64,000 nt of DNA. It comes from Streptomyces gardneri. GTDB lineage: Bacteria > Actinomycetota > Actinomycetes > Streptomycetales > Streptomycetaceae. The stretch is from contig NZ_BJMN01000013.1 in the NCBI RefSeq assembly GCF_006539185.1, forward strand, positions 124,001-188,000. The letters run 5' to 3'. The position numbers were made by a program, and so were the translations under genes. This document shows positions 7,765 through 15,774 of this stretch, one piece after another. Every line of letters begins with the position of its first letter. The stretch's first letter is position 1. The notes under the pieces are model-generated. The model was not told where the DNA came from and ran no database searches. It saw only the letters and a program-made list of their open reading frames with translations.

Positions 7765-9852
7765 TCACAGGGTCAGCTCGGGGTGGAGTCGGTCGAGCGT
7801 CCAGACCTGCCGCTTGCGGGCGGAGACGGCGGTCAGGGCCAGGGCGCCCAGGGTGAACGCGGCCAGCACCGCGCAGGCCTGCCAGACCGGTTCGATCCCG
7901 CCGCCCGTGATCAGCCGGCGCAGCGCCTCGACCACGTACGTCATCGGCAGGAAGGGGTGGATCGCGTTGAAGAAGCCCGGGCTGGTCTGGACGGGGTAGG
8001 TGCCGCCCGCCGAGGTCAGCTGGAGCATCAGCACCGCGAGCACGAGGATCCGGCCCGCCGCGCCGAAGCGGGCGTTCAGCCACTGGATGATCGCGGCGAA
8101 GCAGCAGGTGACCAGGGCGAGGAAGCCGATCGTGCCGGCGGCCCTGGCCATCTGGAGGCCGAGGCCCCAGTGCAGGACCGACATGAGGGCCCCGACCTGG
8201 AGGATGCCGATCGCCGCCACCGGCAGCCAGCCCGCGAGCGCGATCCGCCAGGCCGAACCGCCGGCGGCGAGGGCGCGCCGGTTCAGCGGCTGGATGATCA
8301 TGTACGCGACCATCGCGCCGACCCAGAGGGAGAGCGGGATGAAGTACGGGGCGAAGCCCGTGCCGTAGTTCGGCGCCTTGTGCAGGGACTGGGAGGCCAG
8401 CTGCACCGGGTCGGCCATGACCTCCGTGCGCCGGTCGCGGTCCTGCTCGTCGTAGTCGGGGATCTGCTTGACCCCGTCGTGCAGACCGACGGCCAGCGCG
8501 CCGGAGCCGTCGGCCAGCTTGAACAGACCGCCGTCGAGCTCGCCCGCGCCCTTCTTGAGCTTGCCGATGCCGGTGTCGAGGCCGGCCGAGCCGCTCTTGG
8601 CACCGCTGATGCCGGTGTGGAGCCTGTCCGCGCCGTCGGCGACCTTCTTGGCGCCCGCGTTGAGCTCGTTGATCTTCCTGATGGCGTCCTCGACGTCCTC
8701 GTCGAGGTGCGGGGCGCGGACGGCCAGCTCGTCGGCCTGCTTCTTGAGCTTGACGAGCCGCGCGTCCAGGGTCTTGAGGTCGCCGGTGCTGTCCTTGGTC
8801 AGGGTGTGCACGTCGTCGGCGATGGTGGCCACGTCGTTCGCGGAGACCGTGGCCTTCTTGAGCACCCCGCACACCTTGGCGTCGGGCTCCGGGTTCTTCT
8901 CGCACTCCTCGCGGTGGAGTGCGGCGAGCCCGTCGTCCGCCGCGTGCGCGCCGGCGCGGACCACGGGGGCGCGCCTGACGAGGTCGTCGAGGTTGTTGCG
9001 GACGGCGGTGATGGAGTCCGAGGCGAGGCGGGCGGTGTCGCGGATCGACCTGCCGTTGTTCGCGAGGTACGGGCGGACCTTGTCGGCGGTGCCGTTCACC
9101 TTGTCGGCGAGCTCCTGGGTGCCCTTCGCGACCTTGCGGGAGCCGCTCTCCAGGTCCTTGGCGCCCTTGTCGAGCTTCTTCAGCCCGGCGGCCAGGTCGC
9201 CGCTGCCCTCCTTGGCGTCCTTGAGGCCGGCGGCCAGGTCCTTGGAGCCCTTCTTCGCCTTGTCCACACCGTCCTTGAGGTCGTCCGCGCCCTTGGCGGC
9301 CTTCGCGGTGGCCTCGTGGATGTCGGAGAAGGAGATGAAGATCTTGTCGAGGAAGGTGCGCGAGGACTTGGTGGAGGCCGCCGTGCGCACCTCGGAGAAG
9401 ACCGTGCGGGAGATCTGGCCGACGATGTAGTTGTTGGCGTCGTTCGTCCGGACCCGGAGGGCGCCGGTCTCGGGGGAGTCACCGGAGCTGGAGGCGATCC
9501 GCGAGCTGAAGTCGCCGGGCATGGTGAGGGACAGGTAGTACGTCCCGTCCTCGACGCCCTTGCGCGCCTCGGCGTCGCTCACCCGGTGCCACGCGAAGGT
9601 GTTGCTCTCCAGGAGCCCCTCGGCGATGTCGTCACCGGCGTTGATCTTCTTGCCGTCGGTGGTGGCGCCCCGGTCCTCGTTGACGAGGGCGACGGGGATC
9701 TTGTCGAGCCTGCTGTACGGGTCCCAGAACGAGTACAGGTACAGGGCGCCGTAGAGCAGCGGCAGCAGCAGGATCGCGACGAGCGCGGCGCGCGGCAGCT
9801 TTCCCCTGCCGAAGCGCTTCAGCTCAAGAGCGGCCAGTTTCGGCGAGCGCAT
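7765..9852 (-). CDS. YhgE/Pip-family membrane protein (ABC-2 type permease-like)
   Basis: A 695-residue integral membrane protein. It has one N-terminal span (ALVAILLLPLLYGALYLYSFWDPY, the Pip/YhgE signature), then a roughly 480-residue external domain, then about five spans in the last 180 residues ending with the FNAIHPFLPMTYVVEALR motif of ABC-2 permeases. The external part contains a helical repeat region (about 170-275 and 410-460) with repeated K-GxxDLxxGL-type heptads, as in the YhgE 'X-X-G-A/T' coiled repeats. The start overlaps the upstream ATPase gene by 29 nt, so the two are translationally coupled. Related proteins act in export or drug tolerance, or as phage receptors; substrate unknown. 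Confidence 0.9.
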   Translation of the reverse strand: MRSPKLAALELKRFGRGKLPRAALVAILLLPLLYGALYLYSFWDPYSRLDKIPVALVNEDRGATTDGKKINAGDDIAEGLLESNTFAWHRVSDAEARKGVEDGTYYLSLTMPGDFSSRIASSSGDSPETGALRVRTNDANNYIVGQISRTVFSEVRTAASTKSSRTFLDKIFISFSDIHEATAKAAKGADDLKDGVDKAKKGSKDLAAGLKDAKEGSGDLAAGLKKLDKGAKDLESGSRKVAKGTQELADKVNGTADKVRPYLANNGRSIRDTARLASDSITAVRNNLDDLVRRAPVVRAGAHAADDGLAALHREECEKNPEPDAKVCGVLKKATVSANDVATIADDVHTLTKDSTGDLKTLDARLVKLKKQADELAVRAPHLDEDVEDAIRKINELNAGAKKVADGADRLHTGISGAKSGSAGLDTGIGKLKKGAGELDGGLFKLADGSGALAVGLHDGVKQIPDYDEQDRDRRTEVMADPVQLASQSLHKAPNYGTGFAPYFIPLSLWVGAMVAYMIIQPLNRRALAAGGSAWRIALAGWLPVAAIGILQVGALMSVLHWGLGLQMARAAGTIGFLALVTCCFAAIIQWLNARFGAAGRILVLAVLMLQLTSAGGTYPVQTSPGFFNAIHPFLPMTYVVEALRRLITGGGIEPVWQACAVLAAFTLGALALTAVSARKRQVWTLDRLHPELTL

Positions 9853-10915
9853 CGGCCGTCCCCTCCTCGGTGTCGTCCTGGGTGTCGTCTTCGGTGGTGG
9901 CCGCGGCGGGCTCGGCCTCGCCGGGCTCCGGCTCGGTTGCCGCTTCGGGCGCGGGCGCCGCCTCGGCGGGCTTCGCCGGCTTCGCGGCCTTCTGAGGCTT
10001 CGCGGCCTTCTCGGGCTTCGCGAGCGTCTCCGGTTCCGTGGCCTTCTCGGGCTTCGCGACCTTCTCGGGCTCCGTGGCCTTCTTCGGCTCGGCGGCCTTC
10101 TCGGGCTCCGTGGCCTTCGGCTCGGTAGCCTGCTCCGGCTCCGTGGCGTTCGGCTCCGTGGCTCGCTCCGGCTCCGCCGCGTCGGCGATCGTCGTGATCC
10201 GCTGGGCGTCCGCCGGGGCCTCGGCGCAGACGGCGAGGACGGTCGTCCCGGCCTCGGCCACCGAGCGCAGCAGCGCCCAGGCCTCGGCCCGGTCGGCGTC
10301 CGAGAGCTTCAGGTCCGTGTCGTCCAGGGCGAGCAGCCGGGGCCGGCCGATGAGGGCCAGCGCGATCGAGAGCCGCAGCGCCTCGAGCCGCTCCAGATCG
10401 CGTACGGAGGTCCGCTCGCCCTTCGGGAGGGCGTCGAGGTCGAGACCGGAGGCCGCGACGGCCTCGTCGATCCGGGTCCGGGCCTCCGCCGCCCGCTCGG
10501 CGGGGCGCCGCAGGAGCGCCCGCACGGAACCGTCGAAGCGGCGCTGGACCAGCACCCGCTCGCGCAGGTGCTCGGCGACCGTGAAGGCCGGGTCCAGCTC
10601 GCTCACGCCGGGCACCTGCCCGAGCGCGCTGATCCGGCGCACCGCGCCCAGCTTGCGGGGCAGCCGCACCCCGCCGACCTCGGCATGCCCCTCCGTGGCC
10701 TTCATGCGGCCCGTGAGGGCGAGCAGCAGGCACGTACGACCTGAGCCGGACGGGCCCTCGATCGCCACCAGCGCGCCCGGTTCCGCCCGGAAGGAGACCT
10801 CCCGGAAGGCCCAGCCGCGCGGCCCCTTCAGTCCGAAGCCGTCCGCGACGACGGCGGCGCCGTGCGGCTGCTCCTCTGCCTCCGCTCCCACGGGCCCACC
10901 CCCCCACTTCCCCAT
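9824..10915 (-). CDS. degenerate ABC-type ATP-binding protein with Glu/Pro/Lys/Ala repeat tail
   Basis: A 363-residue protein in two parts. Residues about 20-240 resemble an ABC nucleotide-binding domain, but key motifs are altered: Walker A reads GPSGSGRT, with Arg for the usual Lys; the signature region reads RDLERLEALRLSIALALIG with no LSGGQ; and Walker B ends LLALDDTD, without the catalytic Glu. The last about 115 residues are a low-complexity tail of TEPEKA/KPEKA-type repeats. It is the first gene of the operon with yhgE and tetR, so it is probably the ATPase or regulatory partner of the YhgE-like permease. Whether it hydrolyses ATP is doubtful. The ATG is adjacent to the operator palindrome and no SD is visible; in-frame GTG codons just downstream are alternative starts. 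Confidence 0.8.
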   Translation of the reverse strand: MGKWGGGPVGAEAEEQPHGAAVVADGFGLKGPRGWAFREVSFRAEPGALVAIEGPSGSGRTCLLLALTGRMKATEGHAEVGGVRLPRKLGAVRRISALGQVPGVSELDPAFTVAEHLRERVLVQRRFDGSVRALLRRPAERAAEARTRIDEAVAASGLDLDALPKGERTSVRDLERLEALRLSIALALIGRPRLLALDDTDLKLSDADRAEAWALLRSVAEAGTTVLAVCAEAPADAQRITTIADAAEPERATEPNATEPEQATEPKATEPEKAAEPKKATEPEKVAKPEKATEPETLAKPEKAAKPQKAAKPAKPAEAAPAPEAATEPEPGEAEPAAATTEDDTQDDTEEGTADALAETGRS

Positions 10916-10968
10916 TTTTGAACTGACTGGTCAGTTCAAAAGTTACCCCGGGGTAGTGGATCACGCAA
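10916..10968 (-). promoter_or_regulatory. operon promoter with 26-bp TetR-type operator
   Basis: A palindrome at 10916-10941 has 12-bp arms TTTTGAACTGAC and GTCAGTTCAAAA around TG. On the minus strand a -35 TTGCGT (complement of 10963-10968) and -10 TAACTT (complement of 10940-10945) are spaced 17 nt. The palindrome overlaps the downstream end of the -10 and the predicted transcript start, an ideal repressor site for the operon that encodes the TetR protein. Confidence 0.82.
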
Positions 10969-11057
10969 AAGCCCAGGTCAGCCCGCGTTGTCAGTGGGGC
11001 CCTGCACGATGGACACATACGGCCACAGCGCCGTCACGCGACGACAGGAGGCACGTC

Positions 11058-11588
11058 ATGGCCAGCCCTTCCGCAGCAGCCGCGCCCCGCCCCCGCCCCG
11101 GCGGCACCGCCGCTCCCGCACGGTCCGGACCAGCCTCCGACGTCCACCCCGTCCCGCGTCGCGCCGGCGCCCCGCCCGCCGCCCTCGACCTGCTCGCCAA
11201 GGCCCGCGCCGGACTCGCCGAGGCCGCCGTCCTCGACCGGCCCCACGAGCGGTACGCCACCGCCCACCTCGCCGCCCTGCGGGCCGCGGCCGCCGTGCTC
11301 GCCGCCCGGGCCAGGCCCGAGACCGCGCCTCGCCACCGGCAGCGCATAAGGAGCGCCTGGGAGCTGCTGCCCCAGCTCGCGCCCGAGCTGACCGAGTGGA
11401 GCGCCCTCTTCGCCTCCGGCGCCCAGCGCAGGGCCCGCGCCGAGGCCGGGATCACGAGCGCGGCGAGCCGGCGCGAGGCCGACGACCTGCTGCGGGACGC
11501 CGCCCTGTTCCTGCGGCTGGTCGAGCGGCTGCTCGTCCTCCAGCCGGTGCTGCCCCGTCAGCCGGGGGCCGGAGAGGCCGACGGATGA
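11058..11588 (+). CDS. SAV_6107-family HEPN-domain protein
   Basis: A 176-residue, largely helical protein. After a Pro/Ala-rich N-terminal stretch (about 45 residues) comes a helical domain ([47 protein letters not shown]) that matches, from memory, the Streptomyces SAV_6107 HEPN family. HEPN proteins include RNases and nucleotide-binding partners, but the canonical RxxxxH catalytic motif is not obvious, so an RNase activity should not be assumed. The ATG has a strong AGGAGG site 6 nt upstream. It is transcribed away from the ABC-yhgE-tetR operon and sits 67 nt before the methyltransferase gene. Confidence 0.72.
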   Translation: MASPSAAAAPRPRPGGTAAPARSGPASDVHPVPRRAGAPPAALDLLAKARAGLAEAAVLDRPHERYATAHLAALRAAAAVLAARARPETAPRHRQRIRSAWELLPQLAPELTEWSALFASGAQRRARAEAGITSAASRREADDLLRDAALFLRLVERLLVLQPVLPRQPGAGEADG

Positions 11589-11655
11589 TCCGAAACGCAG
11601 GCCGGAGGCCATAGGGTGGGGAGCGTCCGTACCCGTCACCGAGGAGTCAACAGCC

Positions 11656-12444
11656 GTGCCGGACCCTTCCCCTGTCTTCGGTCGAGAGACGTCGTCGCGA
11701 CCGTCGCGCGCCTCCCTGCGTACCGCCGTCGTCTGGGACGTCCTCAAGGACGCCCTCGACCGTCGGGTCAAGGCCACCGGGAAGGACAGCCTCGATGTCC
11801 TCGACACGGGCGGCGGCTCCGGCAACTTCGCCGTGCCGGTGGCCCGCCTCGGACACCGCGTCACCGTCGTCGACCCCAGCCCCAACGCCCTCTTCGCGCT
11901 GGAGCGCCGGGCCGCCGAGGCCGAGGTCGCGGACCGGGTCACCGGTGTCCAGGGCGACGTCCGCGGTCTCTTCGACGTGGTCGAGCGCGAGCAGTACGAC
12001 GTCGTGCTCTGCCACGGCGTCCTGGAGTACGTCGACGACCCCGCCGAGGGCGTGCGGAACGCGGTCGCCGCGCTCCGCGCCGGCGGCAGCCTCAGCCTCC
12101 TCGCCGCCGGGCTCGGCGGCGCCGTGCTGGCACGCGCGCTCGCCGGGCACTTCACCGAGGCCCGGCACGCGCTCACCGACCCGGACGGCCGCTGGGGTGC
12201 GGGCGACCCGGTGCCCCGCCGCTTCACCGCCGAGCAGCTCGCCGAGCTCACGGCGGAGGCCGGTCTCGAGATCGGCGCCGTGCACGGCGTCCGGGTCTTC
12301 GCCGACCTGGTTCCGGGCGTCCTCGTGGACACCGAGCCGGGCGCCGCGGAGGCTCTCCTCAAGCTGGAGGCCGCGGCCGCGGAGCTGCCCTCCTTCCACG
12401 CCATCGCCACCCAGCTGCACGTTCTCGGCGAGAAGCGCGCCTGA
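11656..12444 (+). CDS. class I SAM-dependent methyltransferase
   Basis: A 262-residue methyltransferase. The SAM-binding motif I reads LDVLDTGGGSGNFAVPVA (about 45-62), motif post-I is VTVVDPSPNAL, and motif IV is QYDVVLCHGVLEYVDDP, typical of Methyltransferase_11/UbiE-like enzymes. The C-terminal third (RRFTAEQLAELTAEAGLEI) resembles the region shared with tRNA-modifying or small-molecule methyltransferases. Substrate unknown. Start is GTG with GAGGAG 9 nt upstream; a -10-like TAGGGT lies at 11612-11617. Confidence 0.88.
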   Translation: MPDPSPVFGRETSSRPSRASLRTAVVWDVLKDALDRRVKATGKDSLDVLDTGGGSGNFAVPVARLGHRVTVVDPSPNALFALERRAAEAEVADRVTGVQGDVRGLFDVVEREQYDVVLCHGVLEYVDDPAEGVRNAVAALRAGGSLSLLAAGLGGAVLARALAGHFTEARHALTDPDGRWGAGDPVPRRFTAEQLAELTAEAGLEIGAVHGVRVFADLVPGVLVDTEPGAAEALLKLEAAAAELPSFHAIATQLHVLGEKRA

Positions 12445-12528
12445 CAGCCACCGGCACTCGTTCGGCGGTGCGGGCCGCAGACGGCGATGGAGTACGCCAC
12501 AGCCCGCCCGATGTGGGGTTCCGCCCCG

Positions 12529-12716
12529 TATGATCGGGGGACACCATCCGGCATGACGGAGATGGTGCTGGGGAATCAACGCCTCAGCAACCGATCCGCA
12601 TGGCGGCCCGGATTGGCTATTCGGCATTGTGGGCGGGTTTCACGGGGGCGATTCCCTGCCTATCCTGAAAGGGCCGCAAACCGGTCGCCCCCGCGACCGA
12701 CGACTAGGAGGACTCC
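12529..12716 (+). promoter_or_regulatory. promoter region and possible structured leader upstream of the DUF3040 gene
   Basis: A TATGAT hexamer at 12529-12534 would start a transcript near 12541 that folds immediately into CACCATC/GATGGTG (12542-12548 with 12561-12567). A second promoter, -35 TTTCAC (12638-12643), 17 nt, -10 TATCCT (12661-12666), lies nearer the gene. An 8-bp inverted repeat GGGGGCGA/TCGCCCCC (12644-12651 with 12685-12692) brackets this -10. I cannot match it to a known RNA family. Confidence 0.45.
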
Positions 12717-13121
12717 GTGCCGCTCTCGGAGCACGAGCAGCGAATGCTCGAGCAGATGGAGCGAGCGCTGTACGCCGAAGATCCCAAGTTCGCGACAGCG
12801 CTCGAGGGAAGCGGGCTGCGTACGTACACCCGCCGACGGGTTTACCAGGCAGTCGCCGGCTTCCTGGTGGGTATCGCGCTCCTCATGGCCGGAATGGTCG
12901 CACAGCAGATCTGGATCAGCGTGGTGGGATTCCTCGTCATGCTGGGCTGCGCGGTCCTGGCGGTCACCGGATGGCGCAAGGCGCCCAAGCCGGGCGAACA
13001 GCAGGCCAGGGGTGGGACGGCGACCGGTGGTCGCCAGACCCGGCAGCGACGCTCCGCCATGAATCGGATCGAAGAGCGGTGGCAGCGCCGCCGCGACGAA
13101 CAGCAGGGCGGCGGCCACTGA
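12717..13121 (+). CDS. DUF3040 small membrane protein
   Basis: A 134-residue protein of the actinobacterial DUF3040 family. The N-terminus MPLSEHEQRMLEQMERALYAEDPKFA is the family signature. Two adjacent hydrophobic segments follow (about 43-83: VAGFLVGIALLMAGMVAQQIWISVVGFLVMLGCAVLAVTGW), then a charged, basic C-terminus (SAMNRIEERWQRRRDE). Probably a small inner-membrane hairpin protein with both ends cytoplasmic. Function unknown. Start is GTG with an AGGAGG-like site at 12706-12711. Confidence 0.9.
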   Translation: MPLSEHEQRMLEQMERALYAEDPKFATALEGSGLRTYTRRRVYQAVAGFLVGIALLMAGMVAQQIWISVVGFLVMLGCAVLAVTGWRKAPKPGEQQARGGTATGGRQTRQRRSAMNRIEERWQRRRDEQQGGGH

Positions 13122-13161
13122 CGGCCCCCTGAGCGGTAGCCCCGCACCCTGACAACGATCG

Positions 13162-13206
13162 AGCCCCGCAGGGCCCGCGCCATGAGGCGCGATGCCCTGC
13201 GGGGCT
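13162..13206. terminator. two-part stem hairpin terminator
   Basis: Outer arms AGCCCCGCAGGGC (13162-13174) and GCCCTGCGGGGCT (13194-13206) pair perfectly, and an inner CGCGCC/GGCGCG stem closes on ATGA. It lies 40 nt after the DUF3040 stop. Confidence 0.85.
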
Positions 13207-13302
13207 TCGTCGTTCCGCCGGTGCCTCCTGGAGCCCGACTTGAGCCCGCCTCGCACCCGACTTGCGCTCACCTGGCCCCCGACGTGTGTCTGCCTGGGGC
13301 CG

Positions 13303-13343
13303 CCTGGTGGACCGCCACTCCGCCGGAGCGGCGGTCCACCAGG
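13303..13343. terminator. hairpin terminator for the moxR operon
   Basis: Arms CCTGGTGGACCGCC (13303-13316) and GGCGGTCCACCAGG (13330-13343) are exact complements with an inner CTCC/GGAG. It begins 4 nt beyond the stop of the minus-strand transglutaminase gene. Confidence 0.82.
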
Positions 13344-13347
13344 GCCG

Positions 13348-15774
13348 TCAGCCCGCTTCGCGCGGGGTGCGGCGGAGGAGCGAGGCCGTACGCGAGACCA
13401 GCGTGTGGCGGCGTACCGACCACACCGTCGTCGCGGCCGACCAGCGGGCCGAGGCCTCCCAGCGGAGACGGACCGCAGAGCGCGGGGCCAGCCCCGCGCG
13501 CAGCCGCGCACGGCGGTCGGCGCTCGCGTGGAAACCCGCCCTGACCCGGGCGGCCTCCTCGGCGAGACCCGCGGCCGGCACGGGCCGGGGCGCGTACAGC
13601 ACCTCCTCCACCGCACGGGCCACGCGGTGCACCGCGTCCGCCGGTTCGCCCCTCAGCTCACCCAGTCGGACCATCCGCGCCGCCGTCTTCCTCGGCGTCA
13701 TCGACTCGTCCGGCTCGACCCCGTAGTCCCAGGCCGTGTCGGTGATCTCCTGCCAGACCGCGAGGGTCCGCGCCGCCAGGTCCTCCGGACCGCGTCCGCC
13801 GCCCGGACCGAGCCGCCGGGCCCGCACACGGGTCCGCCACAGCGCCGGCAGGAACGGCAGCGCCAGCACCACGAGCGCCCCGAGCGTCAGCAGCACGGCC
13901 GTCAGGGGGTTCGGGCCGGAGCCGTCCGCCTCCGCACCGGCCACCGCCGCGTCGGGACCGCAGTCGCCGAGCCGTTTCATCTGCGGCGTGCAGCTCTCCG
14001 AGGCGCTCGGCGCGGCGGACGGCTGCGCCGAGGCGCTCTGCTCGGGCTGCGCGGGACCGGTGGCCGTACCCGAGGGCGTGTCCTGCCGGGTGTACGCCGG
14101 GGTGGAGCCCCGCGACGGCGTCGGCTCGAAGCGCATCCAGCCCGCCCCGTCGAAGTACAGCTCGGGCCAGGCGTGCGCGTCCCGGATGCCCACAGAGACC
14201 GAGCCGTCGGTCTGCGTCGTCCCCGGCATGAAGCCGACGGCCACCCGCGCGGGGATGCCGAGCGAGCGGGCCATCGCCGCCATGGAGAAGGAGAAGTGGA
14301 CGCAGAAGCCCTCCTTGTCCTTCAGGAAGCGGGAGATCGCCTGCACCCCGGTGCCGGAGCTCACCTCGACGTCGTAGCGGAAGCCGCCGTCGTCGGCGAA
14401 CCAGTTCTGGAGCTTCACCGCCTTCTCGTAGTCGTTGCGCGCACCCTTCGTGACCTCCCGGGCCGTCGCCTTCACATCGGCGGGGAGGGACGCGGGGATC
14501 TTCGTGTACTCGGCGCGCAGCTTCTCCGGGGCGGTCCCTGCCGCGGCCAGCTGTCCGGACGTGGGCTGCACGTCCAGGCTGGAGACCTGGTAGCGGATGC
14601 CGCTGGTGGTCTGCTTCTCGTCGCCGACGAGCATCCGGCCCGCCGGCTCGAAGCGCCACTTCCCGCTGATGTCGACCCGGCCCGCCGGGTACGGCATGGG
14701 GAGCCACCGCTGCTGGTACGCCTCGGAGGCGACGAGATTGGTGGTCACCTCGCTGACCTTGACGTTCTGAGCGAGCCCCTCGGGCCACGGCAGCTGCTTC
14801 GGCACGTCCTCGATCGGGCGGACCGAGGACTTCCAGGAGGCGCCGTCGAACTGGTCGAGGGCGACGAGCCGCAGGTACAGGCCGCTGGTGTCGCGGGCGT
14901 TGGTCCGGTAGCGCAGGACCTCCCGGTCCTCCGGCTGGCGCAGATTGTCCTGGAGGGAGACCAGCGGGTTCACGGCGGAGATCGTGCCGCCGGGGCCGGA
15001 GCCCCCGCCGCCCTCACCGCCGCCACCGCCGAACAGACCGCCGGAGAGGCCCGGCAGCGCGAGCGGTACCACCAGGGCGACGCCCATCGCGACGGCGCCG
15101 ATCCGGCGACCGGTGCGGGCGGGGGCGAAGGCGGGACCGCCGCTCGCGACCGCCGAGCCCGGCCGACCCGAACGCTGGGCGCCGCCGAAGACCCGCCCCC
15201 ACTGGGAGAGCCGGTCGCGGCTCTCCGCGAGGAGCAGCAGCAGATAGCCGGAGGCCGCGAGGAGGAACCAGAGCCAGCCCGCGCCGCCACCGGAGAGACC
15301 CGCCGCCACCGAGTACAGCGCGAGCAGCGGAAGGCCGGCCGGGGCCGCCCTGCGGAAGGTGACCGCGAGGGTGTCCACCAGGAGCCCGATCGCGACGACC
15401 CCGCCGACGAGCATCAGCCGGATGCCCTCGGTGTCCGGCGCCGGGATGGCGTACCGGCCGACGTCCTCGGCGCCCGCCTGGAACAGATCGACGGCGTGCG
15501 AGACGGCCTGCGGACCGGGGATCAGCCAGAGGACGGCCTGCTCCCGGGCGAAGAACACCGTGAGCGCGAGCAGCACGACGGCCACCTGCGCGAGGAGTGT
15601 CAGCGGCCGGGCCAGCGGTACCCGCCGGGCCAGCGTGCCCACACCGCTCACCAGGGCGAGGACGAAGGCCGCCGTGAAGATCCAGGTCGCCGGCTTCACC
15701 AGCGGGAGCAGCGCCCCGGCCGCCATCAGGGTGGCGCCCCAGGAGGCGAGGGTCAGCCGTGCGCGGCCGCTCAT
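13348..15774 (-). CDS. TgpA-type transglutaminase-like membrane protein
   Basis: An 808-residue protein of the TgpA family (DUF3488 plus transglutaminase core plus DUF4129-like tail). About six hydrophobic segments fill the first 200 residues, then a large extracellular region carries the transglutaminase-like core. The catalytic Cys is in KEGFCVHFSFSMAAMARSLGIPARVAVGF, the His in DAHAWPELYF, and the Asp partner downstream (GAGWMRFEPTPSRG). A further span (LTAVLLTLGALVVLALPFLPALW) precedes a cytoplasmic tail. Its start overlaps the DUF58 stop (ATGA), forming the common moxR-DUF58-TgpA unit, thought to act in envelope maintenance. Substrate unknown. Confidence 0.9.
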   Translation of the reverse strand: MSGRARLTLASWGATLMAAGALLPLVKPATWIFTAAFVLALVSGVGTLARRVPLARPLTLLAQVAVVLLALTVFFAREQAVLWLIPGPQAVSHAVDLFQAGAEDVGRYAIPAPDTEGIRLMLVGGVVAIGLLVDTLAVTFRRAAPAGLPLLALYSVAAGLSGGGAGWLWFLLAASGYLLLLLAESRDRLSQWGRVFGGAQRSGRPGSAVASGGPAFAPARTGRRIGAVAMGVALVVPLALPGLSGGLFGGGGGEGGGGSGPGGTISAVNPLVSLQDNLRQPEDREVLRYRTNARDTSGLYLRLVALDQFDGASWKSSVRPIEDVPKQLPWPEGLAQNVKVSEVTTNLVASEAYQQRWLPMPYPAGRVDISGKWRFEPAGRMLVGDEKQTTSGIRYQVSSLDVQPTSGQLAAAGTAPEKLRAEYTKIPASLPADVKATAREVTKGARNDYEKAVKLQNWFADDGGFRYDVEVSSGTGVQAISRFLKDKEGFCVHFSFSMAAMARSLGIPARVAVGFMPGTTQTDGSVSVGIRDAHAWPELYFDGAGWMRFEPTPSRGSTPAYTRQDTPSGTATGPAQPEQSASAQPSAAPSASESCTPQMKRLGDCGPDAAVAGAEADGSGPNPLTAVLLTLGALVVLALPFLPALWRTRVRARRLGPGGGRGPEDLAARTLAVWQEITDTAWDYGVEPDESMTPRKTAARMVRLGELRGEPADAVHRVARAVEEVLYAPRPVPAAGLAEEAARVRAGFHASADRRARLRAGLAPRSAVRLRWEASARWSAATTVWSVRRHTLVSRTASLLRRTPREAG

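Noticed and set aside
12541-12640. SAM riboswitch
   Set aside because: A CAGCAACC string resembles part of SAM-I, but flanking stems and conserved joints are missing.
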